Notes under the pieces: model-generated | The model's input: the letters and a program-made list of their open reading frames with translations, nothing else | What the model was told of the DNA's origin: nothing | Database searches by the model: none | From: JAGHEK01 sp044426235 | Lineage (GTDB): Bacteria > Bacillota > Clostridia > Peptostreptococcales > Peptostreptococcaceae | Assembly (NCBI GenBank): GCA_044426235.1 | Contig: JAWXUS010000007.1 | Span: forward strand, 9,982-73,981 | Reading direction: 5' to 3' | DNA length: 64,000 nucleotides | Program-made: the position numbers and the translations under genes | Shown here: positions 18,116-26,832 of the stretch, one piece after another | Position numbering within the stretch: the first letter of the stretch is position 1 | How the letters are laid out: each line of letters begins with the position of its first letter

Positions 18116-19105
18116 CTAATTAATTATTTTATCTGCTTTAAATTCAATGTCTATATCTTTTCTAATACTATCAAGTACATTCATAACATTTAATGATAAA
18201 GTAAGATTTTTTTCACATTCATTAAAGTCTTTATTTTGTATTAATCCATAAAATTCAAGTAATTCAAAATATAAATCATTATCTACTTTTTCACTAAGAA
18301 ACTTCTCTTTTTCTCCATTATTATAAATAATTTCAATCTCTGAAAATTCATTAATCTTATTAATTAATATACTTCCTTTTTCTCCAATTATTTCAGAAGG
18401 TAAATTAGAATTAGATATTTTTGAAAAAATAACCACAGATTCCATATCATCATATTTTAATATGCTACTTCCTTGCCCATCAACTCCAGTACTAAGTTTT
18501 ATAGATTCTGAAATAGTACTTTTGGGCTTTCCAAAAAGATATATTAAAGGATATATCGAATAAACACCTATATCCATAAGAGCACCATTTGATAATTCTT
18601 TTTTAAAGGCATTTTGTATTATATTATTTTTATAATCCTCATATCTTGATGAATATTTACAATGGCTTGAAAAGTATTTTCTAATTTTACCTATTTTATG
18701 AATATTATCTTTTAAAGTTTGAAATCCTGGAAGGTATATAGTCTTTATTGCTTCCATTAAAATCACTTTATTTACCTTTGATACTTCTATCATTTTTTCT
18801 ACTTCTTTTGAATTCGATGCAAATGCTTTTTCACATAAAACGTGCTTTTTATTTTTCATAAAAAGTATAGCTTGTTCAAAATGAATAGAATTTGGAGATG
18901 CAATATACACAGCATCTAAATTTTTGTCTTTTGCCATTTTTTCTAAATTTGTAAAAGTTTTTTGAAAGTTATAACTTTTCTTAAATTCATCTGCAGTTTC
19001 TTCATTTCTTGAATAGAATGCATATAAATTAATAGATTCAATTTTAAAAGTCGCCTCAATTAACTTCTTTGCAATAACTCCACTTCCAATAATTCCGATA
19101 TTCAT
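18116..19105 (-). CDS. Gfo/Idh/MocA-family oxidoreductase
   Basis: The 329-residue protein has the N-terminal Rossmann motif GIIGSGVIA (residues 4-12), 'AVYIASPNSIHFEQA' near 70 and the catalytic 'HVLCEKAFA' near 88-96, where Lys of the EK(P) motif is kept. The C-terminal half is the usual alpha/beta substrate domain ('GALMDIGVYSIYPLIYLFG'). Such enzymes oxidise or reduce sugars and derivatives with NAD(P). The substrate cannot be told. Being 2 kb from the nan operon does not link it to sialic acid, as the operon is separate. Confidence 0.85.
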   Translation of the reverse strand: MNIGIIGSGVIAKKLIEATFKIESINLYAFYSRNEETADEFKKSYNFQKTFTNLEKMAKDKNLDAVYIASPNSIHFEQAILFMKNKKHVLCEKAFASNSKEVEKMIEVSKVNKVILMEAIKTIYLPGFQTLKDNIHKIGKIRKYFSSHCKYSSRYEDYKNNIIQNAFKKELSNGALMDIGVYSIYPLIYLFGKPKSTISESIKLSTGVDGQGSSILKYDDMESVVIFSKISNSNLPSEIIGEKGSILINKINEFSEIEIIYNNGEKEKFLSEKVDNDLYFELLEFYGLIQNKDFNECEKNLTLSLNVMNVLDSIRKDIDIEFKADKIIN

Positions 19106-19159
19106 AAAATCACCTTTTTCTATATATTTTAAATAGGGACTAAAAAAGCCCCTATAATT

Positions 19160-20266
19160 TTATTCAATAACCTTAGGTTTTCTACCTCTTTTTGGCTTTT
19201 CAACCTCTTCAGTAGTTTCTTCAACAACTTTAGGTTTTCTACCCCTCTTAGGCTTTTCAATTTCTTCGGTAATTTCCTCAACAACTTTAGGTTTTCTACC
19301 CCTCTTAGGCTTTTCAATTTCTTCGGTAATTTCCTCAACAACTTTAGGCTTTCTACCTCTTTTTGGTTTTTCAACTTCTTCAGTAATTTCCTCAACAACT
19401 TTAGGCTTTCTACCTCTTTTTGGTTTTTCAACTTCTTCAGTAATTTCTTCGACAATCTTAGGTTTTCTAACTCTCTTTGGTTTTTCAACTTCTTCAGTAG
19501 TTTCTCTCTCTGAATTTTCTTCTAAATTATTACTTCCAAGCAACGATTCAATAAGATTTTTTTCTTCTTCCTCAGTTAATCCAACGTTTACTTTATATTT
19601 TTCTTCAAACTCTTCTTTTGTTAAATCGGTTATATAACAAGATACTTTCTTATCAAATATTTGGGCTAAACAAAATGCTTTAAGCCCTGCAATAAGTTCA
19701 TATCTTCCAGGTGTTGTTTTTTTAACCACTATTTTATAATGGCTAAATTTTCTTCCCGATTCAAGATCAAGATGCATTCCACCTTTAAGATCAACATTTT
19801 CATTTATAGTAATAAATCTTTTTGGAATATATCTAAACGCTTTATGATTAATTAATCTTCTCCAATCAACATATTTTTTTGGAGTTTCTGTCGTTTTTTC
19901 ATTTATAATATCAATATGTTTTATTTGTTCATCTTTAATTTGCACTTTATTAAACATAGTGGTCGGCTTTAATACTTTAGACTTTGTTATTACAGTTGGT
20001 GCAACGTAAATGTATGGTATACCTTTTTTATTTACAGATGCCTTATAATCACCCATAATATCAAAACTAAATTTATGTCTTAATTTATCAATCTTTTTCC
20101 ATTGTTTTCTAGTAAATCTAATTAAAACATTAGATCCACCTCTTTCAGAAGCATCTGCTCGACTTGAATCTTCAAATGTTGTAACACATATTATATCAAC
20201 AGTTTCATCTTTATTTATTTTTGGATCTTTTTTTAGTTCTCCTCTAATAAAAATATTACTTCTCAT
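19160..20266 (-). CDS. OB-fold / ParB-like protein with six AT-hook-like repeats
   Basis: I place the start at ATG 20266 because GAGGA sits 7 bases before it; the ATG at 20284 has no ribosome site. Residues ~1-90 look like an SSB-type OB fold ('NIFIRGELKKDP', 'FSFDIMGDYKAS'). Residues ~110-215 contain a ParB-N-like stretch ('TPGRYELIAGLKAFCLAQIF', then 'KVSCYIT'). From ~250 to the end a 19-residue unit (TEEVEKPKRGRKPKVVEE type) occurs six times. The KRGRKPK core resembles AT-hooks that bind the minor groove of A/T-rich DNA. The encoding DNA is a near-perfect 57-bp tandem repeat, so copy number can change. This suggests a DNA-binding protein, perhaps nucleoid- or replication-linked. The domain combination is not one I know. 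Confidence 0.6.
   Translation of the reverse strand: MRSNIFIRGELKKDPKINKDETVDIICVTTFEDSSRADASERGGSNVLIRFTRKQWKKIDKLRHKFSFDIMGDYKASVNKKGIPYIYVAPTVITKSKVLKPTTMFNKVQIKDEQIKHIDIINEKTTETPKKYVDWRRLINHKAFRYIPKRFITINENVDLKGGMHLDLESGRKFSHYKIVVKKTTPGRYELIAGLKAFCLAQIFDKKVSCYITDLTKEEFEEKYKVNVGLTEEEEKNLIESLLGSNNLEENSERETTEEVEKPKRVRKPKIVEEITEEVEKPKRGRKPKVVEEITEEVEKPKRGRKPKVVEEITEEIEKPKRGRKPKVVEEITEEIEKPKRGRKPKVVEETTEEVEKPKRGRKPKVIE
19163..19505. repeat. 57-bp tandem repeats (six copies) inside the AT-hook-like gene
   Basis: Six nearly identical 57-bp units encode the acidic/basic KPKRGRKPK repeat. They are a likely site of copy-number change by slippage or recombination. Confidence 0.8.
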
Positions 20267-20513
20267 ATATTCGTCCTCTTTCATAATTTAACTTTGATTA
20301 TTATTTTACTACAAAAAAATAATTTTATAAATATAAAGTTAATTTATTTAATAGTTATTTTTATATATTTTTTACATTTTATACTATATATATTAAAATA
20401 ATTTATAAAATCTAAAATAAAGGCATATAGGTAATGGTAAGTGTGATTTTTTTCATATAAATAGAATATAAATTAAAACTCAGTACATAATTAATATAAA
20501 ATAGATATAAAAA

Positions 20514-20537
20514 AAGACTAAAAATAATTTTAGTCTT
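20514..20537 (-). terminator. Terminator of the viperin gene
   Basis: On the minus strand the stem AAGACTAAAA/TTTTAGTCTT is followed by TTTTT, 10 bp after the viperin stop codon. Confidence 0.75.
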
Positions 20538-20546
20538 AGTAAGCAT

Positions 20547-21356
20547 TCAATATCTTTTTGCATATAATTCATAATCAAAATTCATTTTAATAAATGCTCT
20601 ATAGAAATCTTCTTTTTGTAAATCTGAAATTTTTATGTATTCATCACTTGAATTATCTAATAAATAGCCTTTACTATCTATTATTATATATGAATTTATC
20701 ATCGAATCTTCTATAATTAAATTTTTAGACTGATTTTTATTTACAAAGTAATTAAATTCATTAATCGAAACATCTAAATCGTAATTATTAAAATTATCTT
20801 TTTTAAATGTTTTCATTTTAAGTATTTTCCATCTATCAGCTATTATATCATCTAAATCAATTTTTAAGTCTTCATTATAATTTAATTTATTAACAACAGT
20901 ATTTACTTTTAATTTTATATTTAAATTGTTTATCAATTTACCTAATTTTAAAAATCTATCCAAAGTTAATATTTCTTTATTTGAATTAATACAACCAAGT
21001 TCGGTAAGTGTATTATAATTAAAAGAATCTATACTTATACCAATAGTATCAATACTTTCTTTATGCTTTAAAATAAACTTTTCATCTAATAGAAATCCAT
21101 TAGTTATAATAGATACCTTAATTCCTTTTGAATTAATATAGTTTATTAGATCATCTATATAACGATATAATAATGGTTCTCCCCCTGCTATATTAAATCT
21201 ACTTACTTTTGCGGTTTTCAAAATATTATCTACGATTTTTTTCCAAATATTAATTTCTAACATATTTTTATTACCAAACTTAGCAAAACAATACCTACAT
21301 TTAAAATTACAACCTTCTAGTATATGAAGATTTATAACATACCCCTGATTTTTCAT
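20547..21356 (-). CDS. Prokaryotic viperin (radical SAM nucleotide dehydratase)
   Basis: This 269-residue radical SAM protein has the cluster motif CNFKCRYC (Cys16, Cys20, Cys23) and the SAM-binding GGEP (58-61). Beyond these it matches viperins along the whole length: 'ISIDSF' near 108, 'KVNTVVNKLNYNEDL' near 152-166, 'DRWKILKMKTF' near 174, 'EDSMINSYIIIDSKGYLLDN' near 215-235, and a C-terminus of the 'FD..L..KR..Y' type. Viperins turn CTP, GTP or UTP into 3'-deoxy-3',4'-didehydro nucleotides that end viral RNA chains, and bacterial ones (pVips) give phage defence. ATG 21356 follows AAGGGGG. A terminator on each side makes it a single-gene unit. No nucleotide kinase is adjacent. Confidence 0.85.
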   Translation of the reverse strand: MKNQGYVINLHILEGCNFKCRYCFAKFGNKNMLEINIWKKIVDNILKTAKVSRFNIAGGEPLLYRYIDDLINYINSKGIKVSIITNGFLLDEKFILKHKESIDTIGISIDSFNYNTLTELGCINSNKEILTLDRFLKLGKLINNLNIKLKVNTVVNKLNYNEDLKIDLDDIIADRWKILKMKTFKKDNFNNYDLDVSINEFNYFVNKNQSKNLIIEDSMINSYIIIDSKGYLLDNSSDEYIKISDLQKEDFYRAFIKMNFDYELYAKRY

Positions 21357-21397
21357 AATTCCCCCTTATAAAAAAATATCAAAGGATTAATAAAATT

Positions 21398-21430
21398 AAA
21401 AATGCTTATAAATCATTTATAAGCATTTTT
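21398..21430 (-). terminator. Terminator of the small membrane-protein gene
   Basis: A perfect stem AAAAATGCTTATAAAT/ATTTATAAGCATTTTT overlaps the stop codon, with a T run on the minus strand. It separates this gene from the viperin gene. Confidence 0.75.
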
Positions 21431-21605
21431 AAGTCTTTTTTATTTTAGATCCGATAAGTAACCCCGTACTTCCAAAAACTATTATTCCAATACCAACATC
21501 ATAAAAAATTATATTATTTGGTGAGATAACCCCTAAAACACTTCCTGTATACATTCCAATAGTCATTCCATTTATAGAATAATTAATTTTATTATTTTTT
21601 CTCAT
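21429..21605 (-). CDS. Small glycine-rich two-span membrane protein
   Basis: The start is put at ATG 21605 behind GGGGGATTTTA rather than the upstream in-frame ATG 21623. The 58-residue product has two hydrophobic segments with regular Gly spacing (MTIGMYTGSVLGV and IGIIVFGSTGLLIG), then a basic tail. Similar short Gly-patterned proteins are common in Firmicutes, but I know of no set function. Confidence 0.55.
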   Translation of the reverse strand: MRKNNKINYSINGMTIGMYTGSVLGVISPNNIIFYDVGIGIIVFGSTGLLIGSKIKKT

Positions 21606-21695
21606 TAAAATCCCCCAAAACACTTAATCCGCTTAATTATAACATTTTTAGGTTGTAGAAATTTGTAAAAACTTGTACTAAAATAAAATTTTTAT

Positions 21696-21725
21696 AAAAA
21701 AAGTTCCTGCAAAAATGCAGGAACC
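21696..21725 (-). terminator. Terminator of the nfeD-SPFH operon
   Basis: The 9-bp GC-containing stem GTTCCTGCA/TGCAGGAAC is followed on the minus strand by seven T's. Confidence 0.9.
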
Positions 21726-21729
21726 AACT

Positions 21730-22668
21730 TTAATCTTCTTTCATAATCTCACTAATACCTTTAAACGTTCCAAGGAATTTTACTGTATCTGATGGAAGAA
21801 CTAGTTTAGTAGCAGCACTTTCTCCTAGTTTTTCAAGTGCCTCAATAGATCTTAGTGCAAGTATTTTTTCATCAATATTTGCATCTTTCATTGCAGTAAG
21901 AACATTTTTCAAACTTTCTGCGTTTGCATTTTGAATTCTAATTATAGCCTCGGCCTCTCCTTGTGCCTCAAGTATTTTTGATTCTTTAATACCCTCAGAC
22001 TCCCTAATCATTGCCTCTTTTTTTGCCTCTGCTTGAAGAATTTGTGCTTGTTTTTGCCCTTCTGCTTGAAGTATACTTGATGCCTTACTTCCTTCTGCTT
22101 GAAGAATTGACTCACGTCTTTCTCTTTCTGCTCTCATCTGTTTTTCCATTGCAACTTGAATATCTTCGGGTGGAATTATATTTTTAAGTTCAACTCTATT
22201 AATTTTTATTCCCCATTTATCAGTTGCTTCATCAAGTATTGCTCTCATTTTTGTATTTATTAAATCTCTTGAAGTTAGAGTTTCATCTAAGTCAAGGTCC
22301 CCTATGATGTTTCTAAGAGTTGTAGCAGTTAAATTTTCAATCGCAGTTATAGGATTTGCGATTTCAAAAACGTATCTAACAGGATCTGTAACCCTATAAT
22401 AAACAACAGTGTCTATTTGCATTGTAACATTATCTTTTGTAATTACAGGTTGTGGATCAAAATCGACAACATTTTCACGTAAATCTATTATATAGCTCAT
22501 ATTATCTAAAAATGGAACTAAAAAATTAACTCCAGTTTCTGCAACTCTATGAAACTTTCCAAGCCTCATAACTATTCCAACTTTTGATTGTTTTATAACT
22601 CGTATACTCGCTAATGCAAATGAAATTACTATAAATAAGAAAAATATTGTAACTATTATACCAATCAT
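21730..22668 (-). CDS. SPFH/band-7 membrane scaffold protein (QmcA-like)
   Basis: The 312-residue protein has one N-terminal transmembrane helix (residues ~4-22), a band-7 domain ('QSKVGIVMRLGKFHRVAETG', 'TVVYYRVTDPVRYVFEI') and a long Ala/Glu-rich coiled coil with repeated 'QAEGSKASSILQAEGQKQA'-type units. These are standard features of the stomatin/QmcA group of flotillin-like proteins, which form oligomeric cages at the membrane. Its stop-start neighbour encodes NfeD, the usual operon partner. Confidence 0.9.
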   Translation of the reverse strand: MIGIIVTIFFLFIVISFALASIRVIKQSKVGIVMRLGKFHRVAETGVNFLVPFLDNMSYIIDLRENVVDFDPQPVITKDNVTMQIDTVVYYRVTDPVRYVFEIANPITAIENLTATTLRNIIGDLDLDETLTSRDLINTKMRAILDEATDKWGIKINRVELKNIIPPEDIQVAMEKQMRAERERRESILQAEGSKASSILQAEGQKQAQILQAEAKKEAMIRESEGIKESKILEAQGEAEAIIRIQNANAESLKNVLTAMKDANIDEKILALRSIEALEKLGESAATKLVLPSDTVKFLGTFKGISEIMKED

Positions 22669-22669
22669 T

Positions 22670-23089
22670 TTAGACCTCCATAACTATTAATTTAACCCCT
22701 TCAATCTCAACAACTGAAACAGTTTTACCCTTTAAAATTTCTTTATTGTCAAAAGAAATTGCACTCCAATTTTCAAAGTCAAGTTTTACAACTCCACCTT
22801 CATTTTCTTTTATATCTTCGACAACAACTGCATTTTTGCCAACTATTGCTTTAAGGTTTGTTTTATATTCAAAAGTCTTATCTTCTTTCACAAATTTATT
22901 TGTAAAAATCACAAGTAAAGTTATCGAAACTACTGCGAATACTAATACTTGAATAGAAAAACTTTTAATAAAACCACTAAGTAAAAGTGTAACAATCGCT
23001 CCAATACTAAACCATATTAATGTAAGAGATGGAATTATCGCCTCAAAAATTGCGAAAGCTACACAAACTAATATCCATATTAAATTCAA
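22670..23089 (-). CDS. NfeD-family membrane protein
   Basis: The 139-residue short NfeD protein has three or four transmembrane segments in residues ~3-70 ('IFEAIIPSLTLIWFSIGAIV') and a C-terminal beta-barrel OB-like domain ('GKNAVVVEDIKENEGGVVKL', 'WSAIS'). It lies 1 bp upstream of the SPFH gene, and the two proteins normally work together in membrane organisation or quality control. Confidence 0.88.
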   Translation of the reverse strand: MNLIWILVCVAFAIFEAIIPSLTLIWFSIGAIVTLLLSGFIKSFSIQVLVFAVVSITLLVIFTNKFVKEDKTFEYKTNLKAIVGKNAVVVEDIKENEGGVVKLDFENWSAISFDNKEILKGKTVSVVEIEGVKLIVMEV

Positions 23090-23241
23090 AAATTCACCTC
23101 CAATTAAGATAATTATATCTAATAATAAAACTTTTGTATATTAAAAATATCAATATAATATTAAAAATAATATTTTAATAAAAAATATATAGAAATATGT
23201 TAATATTATTCTATTAAAGTATTATGAAGGAGTAATTTAAG

Positions 23242-24315
23242 TTGAGTACATTATTAAAAATTGAAAATTTAACTAAAAATTTTGGTGATACTAAAATTTT
23301 AGAAAAAATAGATTTAACTATAAATAAAGGTGAAATAATAAGTGTTCTAGGGCCTTCAGGATGTGGCAAATCAACACTTCTTAGAATAATTTGCGGGATA
23401 CTCGATTTAGATGATGGAGAAATTTATATTGAAGGAGAATTAGTTTATAGTAAAAAAAAGAATATTCCAACTGAAAAAAGAGATATAAATATGGTTTTTC
23501 AAGACTTTGCACTTTGGCCACATATGAAAGTAATTGATAATATTTTGTATGGACTTAAAATAAAAAAAATTTCAAAAGATGAAATTAATAACAGATTAAA
23601 AGAACTTTTAGAACTATTAAAACTTGAAGGTTTAATGAATAGGTATCCAAAAGAATTATCTGGTGGACAAAGGCAAAGAGTAGCTATTGCAAGGGCTTTA
23701 ATCACAAAACCTAAAATTATTTTACTTGACGAACCACTTTGTAATTTAGATATTCAATTAAGAATTGAAATGCGAACTGAAATGGCTTATTTATTTAAAA
23801 AGCTAGAAACTACAGTTTTTCATGTTACACACGATCCATCTGAGGCTTTTGCAATGGCCGATAGAATAATTATTATGAATAATGGTAAGATTGATCAAAT
23901 TGATACCCCTATAAATTGTTATAATTCTCCGAACACTATAACTGTTGCAGGACTTTTGGGCGCAAATAATAGCCTTAATGGAAATATAATTAAAACTTAT
24001 GATGATTATGCTTTGATAAATATTTGTGGAAATACTTTTAAAACTAAATCATTCTTTGATAATGCAAAAGTTAATGATGAAGTAATAGTTAACTTTAGAC
24101 CAGAATATGCAAAATTATCTCAAAAATTAAATATGAATACTTTATTTATAAAAGTTGTAATTTCAACATTTGAAGGTAATTATTATAGAATTTATGCAGA
24201 ACTTGAAAATAAAGAAAAATTATCTTTTCTAAATGAAACATGTCTTGAAATAAATAGTACTTATTATATAAAAATAGATTCTAATAACCTATTCTCATAT
24301 GAAAAAAATAATTAA
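23242..24315 (+). CDS. ABC transporter ATP-binding protein (PotA/FbpC type)
   Basis: TTG 23242 follows AAGGAG. The 357-residue protein has Walker A GPSGCGKST (~37-45), Q-loop 'VFQDFALWPHM', signature LSGGQRQRVAIARAL (~136) and Walker B 'ILLDEP'. Residues ~240-355 form a TOBE domain typical of the sugar, spermidine and iron importer ATPases. No permease or binding-protein gene adjoins it, so it is an orphan that probably serves a transporter elsewhere. 'DPSEAFAMADRIIIM' is the H-loop region ('VTHDPSEA'). Confidence 0.88.
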   Translation: MSTLLKIENLTKNFGDTKILEKIDLTINKGEIISVLGPSGCGKSTLLRIICGILDLDDGEIYIEGELVYSKKKNIPTEKRDINMVFQDFALWPHMKVIDNILYGLKIKKISKDEINNRLKELLELLKLEGLMNRYPKELSGGQRQRVAIARALITKPKIILLDEPLCNLDIQLRIEMRTEMAYLFKKLETTVFHVTHDPSEAFAMADRIIIMNNGKIDQIDTPINCYNSPNTITVAGLLGANNSLNGNIIKTYDDYALINICGNTFKTKSFFDNAKVNDEVIVNFRPEYAKLSQKLNMNTLFIKVVISTFEGNYYRIYAELENKEKLSFLNETCLEINSTYYIKIDSNNLFSYEKNN

Positions 24316-24316
24316 T

Positions 24317-24350
24317 AAAAAGCCATGTAGAAATTCTACACGGCTTTTTT
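24317..24350. terminator. Bidirectional terminator
   Basis: A 16-bp stem with one mismatch (AAAAAGCCATGTAGAA against TTCTACACGGCTTTTTT) separates convergent ABC transporter genes. Confidence 0.85.
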
Positions 24351-25061
24351 AACAAGTTTTTTTACAAATTCAGTTTTTGGATTATTTATAATATTTTCTG
24401 GAGAGTCGTATTGATGAATTTCTCCTTTATTCATAACTAAAACTTTAGTTCCAAGTTTTAACGCCTCTTTAATATCGTGAGTCACAAAAAGTATAGTTAT
24501 ATCATTTTTTCTATGAATTTCTTTTAGTTCATCTTGAAGTTGTTCACGAGTAATTTCATCAACTGCTCCAAATGGTTCGTCCATTAAAAGTATTTTGGGA
24601 CTAGATATTAAAGCCCTTGCAATTCCAACTCTTTGTTGTTGTCCTCCTGATAATTCATTTGGATATCTGTGTTTTAATGATCTATCAATTTTTACAATAT
24701 CTAACCAAGTATCAACTAATGAATCTAAATCTTTAGATTTTTTACTTAAGTTTGGAACGTATAAAATATTGTCGTAAACATTCATATGCGGAAAAAGTAC
24801 ACTTCCTTGAATTGAATAACCAATTTTTCTTCTATGTTCTATCATATTAACATCTTTTATATTTTCTCCAAAAACTAATAAATCGCCACTATTTGGAGTT
24901 ACAAGTCCATTTATCATCTTAAGAATTGTAGTTTTACCGCAACCTGAAGAACCAATAATACTTACAAATTCTCCTTTTTCTATCGATAAATTAAAATTAT
25001 CGACAATAATATTTTCAGAGTATTCTTTTTTTATATTTTGATAGGTAATAATATTTTCCAT
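24336..25061 (-). CDS. Osmolyte ABC transporter ATPase (OpuCA/ProV type)
   Basis: The 241-residue ATPase has Walker A GSSGCGKTT, signature 'ELSGGQQQRVGIARALI' and Walker B 'ILLMDEPFGAVD'; the last is typical of ProV/OpuA/OpuC proteins. It lacks the CBS pair found in longer OpuCA proteins. Together with the permease-binding protein fusion 8 bp upstream it forms a glycine betaine/carnitine/choline-type importer that helps against osmotic stress. Confidence 0.88.
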   Translation of the reverse strand: MENIITYQNIKKEYSENIIVDNFNLSIEKGEFVSIIGSSGCGKTTILKMINGLVTPNSGDLLVFGENIKDVNMIEHRRKIGYSIQGSVLFPHMNVYDNILYVPNLSKKSKDLDSLVDTWLDIVKIDRSLKHRYPNELSGGQQQRVGIARALISSPKILLMDEPFGAVDEITREQLQDELKEIHRKNDITILFVTHDIKEALKLGTKVLVMNKGEIHQYDSPENIINNPKTEFVKKLVKKAV

Positions 25062-25069
25062 ATATCCTC

Positions 25070-26596
25070 CTAATTAATTAAATTCTTAGACTTTAAAAAA
25101 TCTTTTGAAACATCAATAACAGACATTCCTTCACTTTCAACTAAATAATTCATTCTTGAAATATCATCATCAGAAATTAAATCGGTCACAGTTAAAAATA
25201 TTTCATTAAGTTCTGGATATTTTTCTAAAGTTTGATTTAAAATAATATTTCCGCAAAGATAAGAAGGGTACAAATTCTTATCATCATTAAGAACTACAAC
25301 GTCTGAAACACTTAATTGACCATCCGTTGTAAAAACGTTCATAACATCTATTTGGCCATTATTTATTGCTTGATATTTAAGCCCTATATCCATAGCAACC
25401 GTATCTTTAAAGTTTAAATGATAAGTATCAACTAGATCATCAAAACCATCTTGCCTTCCAAAAAAGTCATATTCTGCGCCAAAAATTAATTCATCACTTA
25501 CTCTTTCTAAATCTGAATAATTTTTAAGATCATACTTCTCTGCAATTTCTTTTCTAACCGCAACTGAAAAAGTATTGTTAAATCCATACATTCCAACCCA
25601 AGTCATATCAAAATCATTATTATAATTTGAATTTAAAGATTCAAAATATTCATCTTTATATAAACTATCTTCATTTAATACCATATTCCAAGCAGTACCC
25701 GTATACTCTGGATAAATGTCGAATTCTCCCTTTATCATTGCAGGGTGAATGTTTGAAGTACCTCCACCAATACCTTTAGTTATACTAACTTCTAAATCTG
25801 TATTTTCTTCTATTAAAATACCTAAAATTTCTGATAATATGTATTGTTCCGTCATAGGTTTTGTTGCAATTTTTATAATATTTTCATTTTCATTTTTAAA
25901 TAGAGTAAATACTCCAAAACAAAGTATTAAAATTAGCGGAATTATAGAAACTTTTTTTATACTTATTTTTCTATTTTTGATTTTATACTCTATAAATCCA
26001 AGAACTAAATCACTAAATAATGCAAGAAATGCTATAAGTAGACTTCCAAGAAGTGTCATAGTCGAATTATTTGTCGTTATTCCTTGATAAATAGCAACCC
26101 CAAGACCTCCTGCTCCAATAAAAGAGGCAATTCCTCCAAGGGCTATAGTCATAGTTACCATATTTCTAATACCCGAGAAAATAACTAAAAACGCAAGTGG
26201 CAATTTCACCTTAAAAAGAGTCTGTAAATTAGTACTTCCCATTCCAATCGATGCCTCAACAATTTTTTCATCAACCTGAACAATTCCAGTATAAGTATTT
26301 CTAACCATTGGAAGTAATGCATAAATAGTTAATGCAATTATTGCAGTATTATTTCCAATTCCCGTAAATGGAATTAAAAATCCAAGCATAGAAATTGAAG
26401 GAATCGTATATAAAAAATTTATTATACCGATTACTACATTAGCTATTTTTTTGTATTCACTAAGCATTATCCCAATTAATAGCCCTAAAACTATTGCTAT
26501 TAATATTGAAATTGAAGTTATTTCAATGTGTTCTATAAATAATTTATAGAAAAATTCTTTTTGTTCTAAAAATAAAGAAATCATATCTTTAATCAT
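25070..26596 (-). CDS. Osmolyte ABC permease fused to its substrate-binding domain (OpuF/OpuC type)
   Basis: Residues ~1-215 are a six-helix BPD permease domain ('TIPSISMLGFLIP', 'GIGNNTAIIALTIYALLPMVRN', 'EASIGMGSTNLQTLFKVKLP', 'GAGGLG'). Residues ~240-508 are an OpuAC-type binding domain ('IATKPMTEQYILSEILG', 'YPEYTGTAWN'). Such fusions are common in Firmicutes and Helicobacter. The binding domain fits quaternary-amine ligands, but the aromatic cage cannot be checked by eye. First gene of the two-gene operon. Confidence 0.88.
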   Translation of the reverse strand: MIKDMISLFLEQKEFFYKLFIEHIEITSISILIAIVLGLLIGIMLSEYKKIANVVIGIINFLYTIPSISMLGFLIPFTGIGNNTAIIALTIYALLPMVRNTYTGIVQVDEKIVEASIGMGSTNLQTLFKVKLPLAFLVIFSGIRNMVTMTIALGGIASFIGAGGLGVAIYQGITTNNSTMTLLGSLLIAFLALFSDLVLGFIEYKIKNRKISIKKVSIIPLILILCFGVFTLFKNENENIIKIATKPMTEQYILSEILGILIEENTDLEVSITKGIGGGTSNIHPAMIKGEFDIYPEYTGTAWNMVLNEDSLYKDEYFESLNSNYNNDFDMTWVGMYGFNNTFSVAVRKEIAEKYDLKNYSDLERVSDELIFGAEYDFFGRQDGFDDLVDTYHLNFKDTVAMDIGLKYQAINNGQIDVMNVFTTDGQLSVSDVVVLNDDKNLYPSYLCGNIILNQTLEKYPELNEIFLTVTDLISDDDISRMNYLVESEGMSVIDVSKDFLKSKNLIN

Positions 26597-26832
26597 ACTT
26601 ATCTCCTTTTAATTAATTGGTAACTTTTTAATTAATTTTACATATAAAATTAATTACCCTTTTTTTACTAAATACAACCATTTTTACAATATTTATTATT
26701 TACCAAAAAATATGTATATATTATAATTAACTTATTAAATCTTTAAAATAATATTAATACTTGTTATAAAAAATTATGTTTAAATTTATTAAATATTGTT
26801 TATAATATAAAAAATAAGTTTTAGGAGTAGAT

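Noticed and set aside
19129..19488. 119-residue Lys/Leu-rich ORF overlapping the AT-hook-like gene
   Set aside because: It is another frame of the 57-bp repeats without its own ribosome site.
20547..21356. MoaA or anaerobic ribonucleotide reductase activase
   Set aside because: Length and motifs after the CxxxCxxC (KVNTVVN, RWKILK, C-terminal KR..Y) fit viperin, and MoaA's second Cys cluster and GG tail are missing.
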